In this document: piece by piece, positions 58,658-64,000 of the stretch
Layout: the number at the start of each line of letters is the position of its first letter
How positions within the stretch are numbered: position 1 is the first letter of the stretch
Position numbers and translations under genes: made by a program
Source of the DNA: an uncultured Pelagibacteraceae bacterium
GTDB lineage: Bacteria; Pseudomonadota; Alphaproteobacteria; Pelagibacterales; Pelagibacteraceae
Direction of reading: 5' to 3'
DNA: 64,000 bases
Assembly: GCA_902623215.1 (NCBI GenBank)
Contig: CACNSS010000005.1
Location: 1-64,000, forward strand
The notes under the pieces: generated by a model
Databases searched by the model: none
Seen by the model: only the letters and a program-made list of their open reading frames with translations
What the model was told of the DNA's origin: nothing

Positions 58658-58674
58658 TTAATAATGATTATTAA
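58658..58674. promoter_or_regulatory. 17-bp palindrome resembling the Fur box, before the branched-chain ABC operon
   Basis: TTAATAATGATTATTAA is a perfect 8-1-8 palindrome lying 77-93 bp before the binding-protein start (58751). It differs from the core Fur box of the iron operon (TTGATAATGATTATCAA) at two symmetric positions. It may bind a Fur-family protein or another regulator, and could serve either the amidotransferase or the ABC operon. The surrounding 212-bp gap shows no gene. Confidence 0.4.
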
Positions 58675-58750
58675 TTGCAGAAACTCAAGCTATGTGATTA
58701 GATTATATCTTGATAGAATGTTTAACATAACTAAACATAAGGGAGGAATA

Positions 58751-60091
58751 ATGTTAGCAAAAATAATTAAAAGGCTAACTTCTACTCTAACAGTAGTTAT
58801 CGCTTTATTTTCTTCACTTACTTTACCTCAAAGTGTATCTGCTGCTGAGACGCAATATTTTCCAGTAGCAAGTAGCCGTGTTGGACCTTACTCAGCAATG
58901 GGTACTGGTTACTACGGGGCTCAAATTGATTACATGAACTATGTAAACATGACAGGTGGAGTAAACGGAGTAATGCTTACATGGCAAGAGTGTGAGACGG
59001 AATATAACGCTGTAAAAACGGTAGAATGTTACCAAAGACTTTTAGAAAAAGATGGTCAAAGAATAGTAGTGTTTGATACTTTAGGAACACCAGGAGCATA
59101 CGCTGTAATTAACCGCATGGCTAAAGACAATGTTGTTTTAGCTCAATATGGTTATGGAAGAACTGACGGTGCTGATGGAAGAGTGTGGCCTTGGGTATTT
59201 AATGCTGCAAGTCACTATTGGTCACAAATAGCGGTTAAACTGAAGTTTATGGCTCAAGTAGAGGGCGGTATAGATAAGATGAAAGGTAAAAAAATCGTTC
59301 ACTTACACATCGACTCTGCTTACGGAAGAGAACCGCTTCCAGCAATGAGAAAAATAACTTCTGATTGGGGAATGAAATTAATTGAAATCTCAATTCCACC
59401 TCCAGGATTAGAGCAACAATCTCAATGGCTGCAAATCAGAAAAGAAAAACCTGATTGGGTTACTTTCTGGGGAGCGGGTTCTGGAATGAATTCAACAGCA
59501 ATGACTAACGCTGCTAGAATTAATTTCCCAAGAGATAGAATGATGTATGTAACATTCGGTGCTGCCGAAGAGGATATGTATCCAGCAGGTGATGCAGCTA
59601 AGGGAACTTATGCTGTTGCAAATGCTTTACCAGGAGAATATCCATTAGTTAAAGACATTAAAGATAAAGTATATGGTGCCGGAAAAGGTAACTTAGCTGA
59701 TCCAAATAGGATTGGTTCCGTTTACTGGAATAGAGGACTAGGTGCTGCCGTTATGTGGATTGAGGCGTTAAGAATTGCTCAAAAAATGCATAACAAAGTT
59801 GGTAAAGCAGTAACTGGTGCTGAGTTTAGAGATGGTTATGAAAATTTAAACATGACTGAAGCTAGACTTACTGAACTTGGAGTTGGAGGAATGTTAGCTC
59901 CATTTGCTATTTCATGCGCAAACCATGAAGGTGCCGGTAAATTTGCTGTAATGCAGTGGGATGGAACTAAATTCAATCAGGTAACTGGTTGGGAAGCTCC
60001 AGGTGATCCTGCATTTATTAGAGGTCTTGTAGAGGCATCTGCAGCGAAATTTGCTAAAGAAAACAACATTACACCGAAAAAATGTGGATAA
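58751..60091 (+). CDS. Branched-chain amino acid-type ABC transporter substrate-binding protein
   Basis: The frame is open from 58637, but ATG at 58751 follows GGGAGG by five bases and gives a clean signal peptide (about 1-33), so I choose it (446 residues). The mature protein has the Peripla_BP_6 layout: SSRVGPYSAMGTGYYGAQIDYMNYVN, FDTLGTPGAYAVINRMAKDNVVLAQYG and KIVHLHIDSAYGREPLPAMRKI, with two lobes. It is longer than LivK (about 370). The ligand, probably an amino acid or related osmolyte, is not determined. A strong stem-loop follows. Confidence 0.83.
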   Translation: MLAKIIKRLTSTLTVVIALFSSLTLPQSVSAAETQYFPVASSRVGPYSAMGTGYYGAQIDYMNYVNMTGGVNGVMLTWQECETEYNAVKTVECYQRLLEKDGQRIVVFDTLGTPGAYAVINRMAKDNVVLAQYGYGRTDGADGRVWPWVFNAASHYWSQIAVKLKFMAQVEGGIDKMKGKKIVHLHIDSAYGREPLPAMRKITSDWGMKLIEISIPPPGLEQQSQWLQIRKEKPDWVTFWGAGSGMNSTAMTNAARINFPRDRMMYVTFGAAEEDMYPAGDAAKGTYAVANALPGEYPLVKDIKDKVYGAGKGNLADPNRIGSVYWNRGLGAAVMWIEALRIAQKMHNKVGKAVTGAEFRDGYENLNMTEARLTELGVGGMLAPFAISCANHEGAGKFAVMQWDGTKFNQVTGWEAPGDPAFIRGLVEASAAKFAKENNITPKKCG

Positions 60092-60119
60092 TTAATTTAG
60101 AAATAAATTAATATCTACT

Positions 60120-60162
60120 AAAGGGGGAGTTTAGATAATCAAATTATTCTAACTCCCCCTTT
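60120..60162 (+). terminator. Strong stem-loop between binding-protein and ATPase genes
   Basis: AAAGGGGGAGTT (60120-60131) pairs perfectly with AACTCCCCCTTT (60151-60162), with further partial pairing inside. No long T run follows, so readthrough into the ATPase genes is likely, with the hairpin raising stability or partial termination of the binding-protein message. Confidence 0.65.
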
Positions 60163-60200
60163 AAATAAAATTTAATATAAATATAATTGAAAAAAATTTA

Positions 60201-61016
60201 ATGAGCACTTCAACCAACATACTTAATATTAAAAATATCGAAGTCACATATGATAATGTTATTTTAGCTCTACATGATGTTTCATTAAAAGTGCCAAAGG
60301 GAAAAGTGGTAGCACTACTTGGCGCAAATGGAGCGGGTAAGAGTACAACATTAAAAGCGGTTTCAACTATGCTAGCCTCAGAAAGAGGTAAAGTAACGAA
60401 AGGTACAATAGAATATGATGGCACCTCAATTGAAAAACAAAATCCTTCACAAATGGTTGGGCTTGGCATGGTTCAAGTATTAGAGGGCAGAAGGTGTTTT
60501 GGCCATCTAACTGTAGAAGAAAATATTATTGCTGGGGCATACTCAAGAAAATTATCAAAAGGTGATATCAATCAAGAATTAGAAAAAATATATACTTATT
60601 TCATAAGATTAAAGGAAAGAAGAAAAAGCCAAGCCGCATTTACATCAGGTGGAGAGCAACAAATGATAGCAGTTGCAAGAGCTATGATGGCAAAACCTAA
60701 AATGCTACTCTTAGATGAACCTACAATGGGTTTAGCACCCCAATTAGTGGCAGAGATTTTTAACATTGTTAAAGAGCTAAATCAAAAAGAAGGTGTAAGC
60801 ATTTTACTAGCTGAACAGAATACCAATGTTGCACTAAAAAATTCAGATTATGGTTATATTATTGAAACAGGCAGAGTTATGCTAGATGGTACAGCCCAAA
60901 GTTTATTGAGTAATGATCAAGTGAAAGAATTATATTTAGGTATTTCAAAGAAAGGTAGAAAAAATTTTAGAGATGTACTTAAAGAAGAAAGTTTAACGAA
61001 GAAAAAAATTAATTAA
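60201..61016 (+). CDS. livF: Branched-chain amino acid-type ABC ATPase (LivF)
   Basis: A 271-residue ATPase. Walker A is GANGAGKSTT (about 45-54), and the signature FTSGGEQQMIAVARAMM and Walker B MLLLDEPTMGLAP (about 173-185) are LivF-typical. It is longer at the C-terminus than usual (Lys/Arg-rich tail). It lies 109 bp after the binding protein, behind the stem-loop. Its partner livG begins two bases after its stop. Confidence 0.9.
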   Translation: MSTSTNILNIKNIEVTYDNVILALHDVSLKVPKGKVVALLGANGAGKSTTLKAVSTMLASERGKVTKGTIEYDGTSIEKQNPSQMVGLGMVQVLEGRRCFGHLTVEENIIAGAYSRKLSKGDINQELEKIYTYFIRLKERRKSQAAFTSGGEQQMIAVARAMMAKPKMLLLDEPTMGLAPQLVAEIFNIVKELNQKEGVSILLAEQNTNVALKNSDYGYIIETGRVMLDGTAQSLLSNDQVKELYLGISKKGRKNFRDVLKEESLTKKKIN

Positions 61017-61018
61017 AG

Positions 61019-61813
61019 ATGACAATTGAGAGAAAATTTAAAATAGGTAAACCAATATTAGAGGTAAAAAATATCTCCCTTTCTTTTGGTGGTGTTAAAG
61101 CAATAACTGATACCTCGTTCGACGTACTTGAGCATGAGGTTAGGGCTATAATTGGACCTAATGGTGCTGGAAAAAGCTCAATGCTAAATTGTATAAATGG
61201 AATTTATAAGCCACAACAAGGAACTGTTTCTTTTAAAGGAAAAGAAATTCCAAATATTACACCCAATCTCATGGCACAAATGGGCCTTTCTAGAACATTT
61301 CAAAACTTAGCTCTATTTAAAAGAATGTCAGTTTTAGATAATATTTTAGTAGGCCGAAAGCTTCACACGAAAACAAATTTTCTTGAGGTTGCTTTTCAAC
61401 TACCTAAAGTTAAAAAAGAGGAAAAGATTAATAGAGAAAGATCTGAAGAAATAATTAGTTTTTTAGAAATAGAGGATATTAAAGATACACCGGTTGGAAA
61501 ACTTCCTTACGGATTACAAAAGAAAGTAGAATTAGGTCGTGCTCTTGCAACTGACTCATCTGTAATTTTACTAGATGAGCCTATGGCTGGAATGAATGTT
61601 GAAGAAAAAAGGGACATGTGTAGATTCATTTTAAAAGTAAATGATGAACTTGGCACAACTATGGTTCTTATTGAGCATGACATGGGAGTAGTTATGGATA
61701 TATCTGACAGAGTTGTAGTGCTTGATTATGGTAAAGTTATTGGCGATGGTACGCCTGACGAAGTAAGATCAAATCAAAAAGTAATAGATGCTTATTTAGG
61801 AGTAGAACACTAG
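61019..61813 (+). CDS. livG: Branched-chain amino acid-type ABC ATPase (LivG)
   Basis: A 264-residue ATPase: LSFGGVKAITDTSFDVLEHEVRAIIGPNGAGKSSMLN (Walker A GPNGAGKSS, about 47-55). The signature is LPYGLQKKVELGRALA and Walker B is VILLDEPMAGMN, with the switch His in VLIEHDMGVVMDISDRVVVLDYGKVI, which is LivG/HisP-like. The canonical signature Ser-Gly is replaced by PYG, common in LivG. It is 10 bp before the first permease. Confidence 0.9.
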   Translation: MTIERKFKIGKPILEVKNISLSFGGVKAITDTSFDVLEHEVRAIIGPNGAGKSSMLNCINGIYKPQQGTVSFKGKEIPNITPNLMAQMGLSRTFQNLALFKRMSVLDNILVGRKLHTKTNFLEVAFQLPKVKKEEKINRERSEEIISFLEIEDIKDTPVGKLPYGLQKKVELGRALATDSSVILLDEPMAGMNVEEKRDMCRFILKVNDELGTTMVLIEHDMGVVMDISDRVVVLDYGKVIGDGTPDEVRSNQKVIDAYLGVEH

Positions 61814-61822
61814 GATAAAAAT

Positions 61823-62731
61823 ATGGTTGAAGAATTATTATTTTTTATGGAAGTTTTAGTTGGCGGTTTGCTTGCTGGAACTATGTACTCATTGGTAGCT
61901 TTAGGATTTGTTCTAATTTTCAAAGCTTCAGCGACGTTTAACTTCTCACAAGGAGCTATGGTTTTCTTCTCAGTTCTTGCTTTTGTTGGATTTATGCAAG
62001 ACTTCAATATACCTTTCGTACTTGCATTTATTTTGGCTGCCCTTTTAATGGTAGTGGTTGGCTTGTGCACTGAAAGATTTGTTTTAAGACCTTTAATGAA
62101 CGCTAGCGAAGACACAGTGCTAATGGCCACAATCGGTCTAGGATATGTTTTAGAGGGCTTGGCTCAGGCAGCATGGGGAGTAGAAGTAAGAAGATTAGAT
62201 TTAGGTATAGGAGATTTTCCAGTGCCGTGGATTGCTGATAACTTAAAATTATTTATTAGTGCTCTTGATATTACTGCAGGACTTGTTGCAGCTATAATGA
62301 TTATTGGTTTATTCCTTCTATTCAAATATACAAAAATTGGTCTAGGTTTAAGAGCTGTTGCAGATGATGCAGGTGCGGCAAGTTCAATAGGAATTCCTTT
62401 AAAACATATCATGTTATTAGTTTGGTCTGCTGCTGGAGTTGTGGCATTAGTTGCAGGATGTATGTGGGGTGCAAGAGCTGGCGTTCAATTTGCCCTTGTT
62501 GATCTAGCTCTAAAAGCTTTACCGGTGTTAATTATAGGTGGTTTCTCGTCTATCCCAGGAGCAATTATTGGTGGCTTAATTATTGGTGCAGTAGAGAAAG
62601 TATTAGAAGTATACATTGGTCCTTTTTTTGGTGGCGCGATTGAAGGTTGGGCTCCTTACGTGTTGGCAATATTCTTTTTATTATATAGACCCGAGGGTTT
62701 ATTTGGAGAAAAAATTATAAGGAGAGTTTAA
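61823..62731 (+). CDS. livH: Branched-chain amino acid-type ABC permease (LivH)
   Basis: A 302-residue membrane protein with about eight helices. VGGLLAGTMYSLVALGFVLIFKASATFNFSQGAMVFFS (about 13-50) and GLGLRAVADDAGAASSIGIPLKHIMLLVWSAAGVVALVAGCMWG (about 173-216) are LivH signatures, including the EAA-like loop. PGAIIGGLIIGAVEKVLEVYIG near the C-terminus is also typical. It forms half of the translocation channel. Confidence 0.9.
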   Translation: MVEELLFFMEVLVGGLLAGTMYSLVALGFVLIFKASATFNFSQGAMVFFSVLAFVGFMQDFNIPFVLAFILAALLMVVVGLCTERFVLRPLMNASEDTVLMATIGLGYVLEGLAQAAWGVEVRRLDLGIGDFPVPWIADNLKLFISALDITAGLVAAIMIIGLFLLFKYTKIGLGLRAVADDAGAASSIGIPLKHIMLLVWSAAGVVALVAGCMWGARAGVQFALVDLALKALPVLIIGGFSSIPGAIIGGLIIGAVEKVLEVYIGPFFGGAIEGWAPYVLAIFFLLYRPEGLFGEKIIRRV

Positions 62732-62734
62732 TTT

Positions 62735-63799
62735 ATGAAACCAGTATTTATGACTTATACAAAAAAAGACCTAATTAACTTAGCTGTTTGTATGGTTCTA
62801 AGTGTATTAGTAATACCTACATTTATTACAACAGAATATTGGTACACCTCCATATTAATTCCATGGCTTTGCTTAGCTTTAGCTACAATTGGACAGCAAA
62901 TTGTTATGGGTTATACAGGACAATTAGCTTTAGGTGCTGCTGGCTTCATGGCTGCAGGTGCTTTTGCTATGTTTAACCTTATTTTACGAGTACCTGATCT
63001 AGGTTTCGTAGGTTCATTAATAGTGTCAGGTTTGATTGCTGCTGCTTTTGGAATTTTGTTTGGTCTACCGAGTTTAAAAGTAAGAGGAATTTATTTAATG
63101 GTAGCAACATTGGCCTCACAGTTCTTTATTATATGGATGATAGATAAATTTGGTTGGTTTAAAAACTACGACTCTTCAGGAATTATAACCGCACAAGACA
63201 TAGTTATCTTAGGAAAACCATTTACAACTCCATTAGCTATGTATTTTGTATGTTTGGCTGTTACCACGGTTTTGACTTTACTAGCGATGAACATGGCTAG
63301 AGGTAGTACGGGTAGGAATTGGATGGCAGTTAGAGATATGGATATTGCTGCGGAGTCGATGGGAGTTTCATTATTAAGAACAAAAGTTCAAGCCTTTGCA
63401 ATAAGTGCGTTTTATTGTGGAGTTGCAGGTGCACTCTTTGCATTTTGTTATTTAAAATCTTTAGAACCAGTTGCTTTTGATATTAAATTATCTTTTAAAA
63501 TATTATTTATGTGTATATTGGGTGGACTTGGTACAATAAATGGTGCTTTTATAGGAGCAGCATTTATTTTACTTTTCCCAGTTCTTCTTAATGCTATTGG
63601 TAACAATGTATTTCATGGTGCCATTGATGCTACAATTATATCCTCAATTGAACAGGTAATATTTGGTGGGTTGATGATTATTTTCATGATCTATGAACCT
63701 TTGGGAATGGCAAAATTATGGGAAAATATAAAACAGAAATGGAAGACAAAAATCCCATCATCTACAAATTTAAAGTCTTCTCTTGGTAAAAAAACCTAG
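62735..63799 (+). CDS. livM: Branched-chain amino acid-type ABC permease (LivM)
   Basis: A 354-residue permease with about ten helices. IGQQIVMGYTGQLALGAAGFMAAGAFAMF (about 48-76), GLPSLKVRGIYLMVATLA (about 110-127) and GRNWMAVRDMDIAAESMGVSLLRTKVQAFAISAFYCGVAGAL (the EAA-like loop, about 192-233) are LivM signatures. It pairs with LivH. Basic C-terminal tail follows the last helix. Likely last main gene of the operon. Confidence 0.9.
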   Translation: MKPVFMTYTKKDLINLAVCMVLSVLVIPTFITTEYWYTSILIPWLCLALATIGQQIVMGYTGQLALGAAGFMAAGAFAMFNLILRVPDLGFVGSLIVSGLIAAAFGILFGLPSLKVRGIYLMVATLASQFFIIWMIDKFGWFKNYDSSGIITAQDIVILGKPFTTPLAMYFVCLAVTTVLTLLAMNMARGSTGRNWMAVRDMDIAAESMGVSLLRTKVQAFAISAFYCGVAGALFAFCYLKSLEPVAFDIKLSFKILFMCILGGLGTINGAFIGAAFILLFPVLLNAIGNNVFHGAIDATIISSIEQVIFGGLMIIFMIYEPLGMAKLWENIKQKWKTKIPSSTNLKSSLGKKT

Positions 63800-63802
63800 G
63801 AA

Positions 63803-63886
63803 GTGGATAAAAAAAAATTAATTTTCGCATTGATAGTAGGAATTATCATCGGATTGCTCGTAGAAAATAACTTTCTAATAGGCTAA
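63803..63886 (+). CDS. 27-residue single-helix ORF after livM
   Basis: GTG at 63803, three bases after the livM stop, opens 27 codons: a Lys-rich start then one hydrophobic helix (LIFALIVGIIIGLLV) and a short polar end. An AGGA precedes but is almost touching the GTG. Its 3' end overlaps the convergent partial ORF. It is possible as a small transporter-associated protein, but it could be chance. Confidence 0.35.
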   Translation: MDKKKLIFALIVGIIIGLLVENNFLIG

Positions 63887-64000
63887 ATTTTTCTATTATA
63901 TAGTATCGTCTTTAGCAAATGAGCCATCAGCGGTATATTTTTTTTATTAATTTTTTTAAAAATATAAGGAGCAATCTCTCTTGCTAATTGCTCACCTTCC
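63883..64000 (-). CDS. C-terminal fragment of a protein entering from beyond the window
   Basis: An open frame reads on the minus strand from the window edge to TAG at 63885-63883, giving 38 residues (EGEQLAREIAPYIF..., Lys-rich C-terminus, basic end). It has no stop within the window and a composition like neighbouring proteins. The family cannot be judged from this tail. Confidence 0.5.
   Translation of the reverse strand, partial: EGEQLAREIAPYIFKKINKKNIPLMAHLLKTILYNRKI

Noticed and set aside
1-64000. CRISPR arrays, IS elements, prophage or integrons
   Set aside because: No regularly spaced repeats, transposase, integrase or phage structural genes were seen on either strand.

Overview
The window is AT-rich, tightly packed chromosomal DNA from a streamlined marine alphaproteobacterium, almost certainly a SAR11 ('Candidatus Pelagibacter'-type) genome. 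The call rests on very short or overlapping gene junctions, Lys/Asn/Ile-rich proteins, and a gene set dominated by osmolyte, sulfonate and methyl-group catabolism and by ABC uptake. I see no IS element, phage, CRISPR array or rRNA. One tRNA (Met, CAT) is present. All homology calls are from recognised motifs; no search was run.

Layout. 1-5.3 kb: truncated SGNH hydrolase, tRNA-Met, a beta-propeller autotransporter, GMP reductase, two small membrane proteins and a tandem winged-helix regulator. 5.4-18.4 kb: a BASS-type transporter, then a divergent pair of operons. On the minus strand are an omega-amino-acid:pyruvate aminotransferase, alanine dehydrogenase and a dimethylglycine/sarcosine dehydrogenase-like flavoprotein. 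On the plus strand are a TauABC-like transporter, an Ldh2/ComC-like dehydrogenase, a phosphate acetyltransferase-like protein and a HisD/HpsN-like dehydrogenase. Together these look like uptake and oxidation of an organosulfonate (taurine, dihydroxypropanesulfonate) or an omega-amino acid, but no C-S cleaving enzyme lies in the window. 18.3-21.6 kb: LysE exporter, MsrB, a VOC protein and the cysE-cysK operon.

21.6-25.5 kb is a run of about a dozen very small same-strand genes with strong ribosome binding sites: two secreted mini-proteins, several small alpha/beta proteins, DUF1330, an NTF2-like protein, a GST-kappa/DsbA-like protein, DUF2798, and an SMR-fold protein lacking the conserved coupling glutamate. 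It is the best candidate for an undescribed system. 25.4-30.7 kb: HisN-like phosphatase, a 2OG dioxygenase of the gamma-butyrobetaine type, a non-coding stretch with a probable structured RNA carrying an 8-codon ORF, then methyltransferase, DUF4396, cupredoxin, an ETHE1-like hydrolase and a periplasmic thioredoxin-like protein. 30.7-35.8 kb: AzlCD and a Fur-box-controlled ferric iron ABC operon with a small Cys-rich protein and a stem-loop inside it.

35.8-39.9 kb: LysR regulator, AcuI-like reductase, FolE, HisI, a 2OG oxygenase and DUF2237. 39.9-45.7 kb: a complete electron-transfer operon (dimethylglycine/sarcosine dehydrogenase-like flavoprotein, EtfB, EtfA, ETF-QO). 45.7-51.4 kb: enoyl-CoA hydratase and small enzymes, then a MetF-like gene overlapping a GcvT/LigM-like demethylase, a YIP1 protein and short ORFs. 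51.5-58.5 kb: purE-purK, GNAT, cold-shock protein, Asp/Glu racemase, EamA transporter, formate-THF ligase and a glutamine amidotransferase. 58.7-63.8 kb: a full branched-chain amino acid-type ABC operon. One-carbon/folate chemistry recurs across the window (two DMGDH-like proteins, a LigM-like protein, MetF, Fhs). In all three ABC operons a stem-loop lies downstream of the binding-protein gene and ahead of the membrane and ATPase genes.
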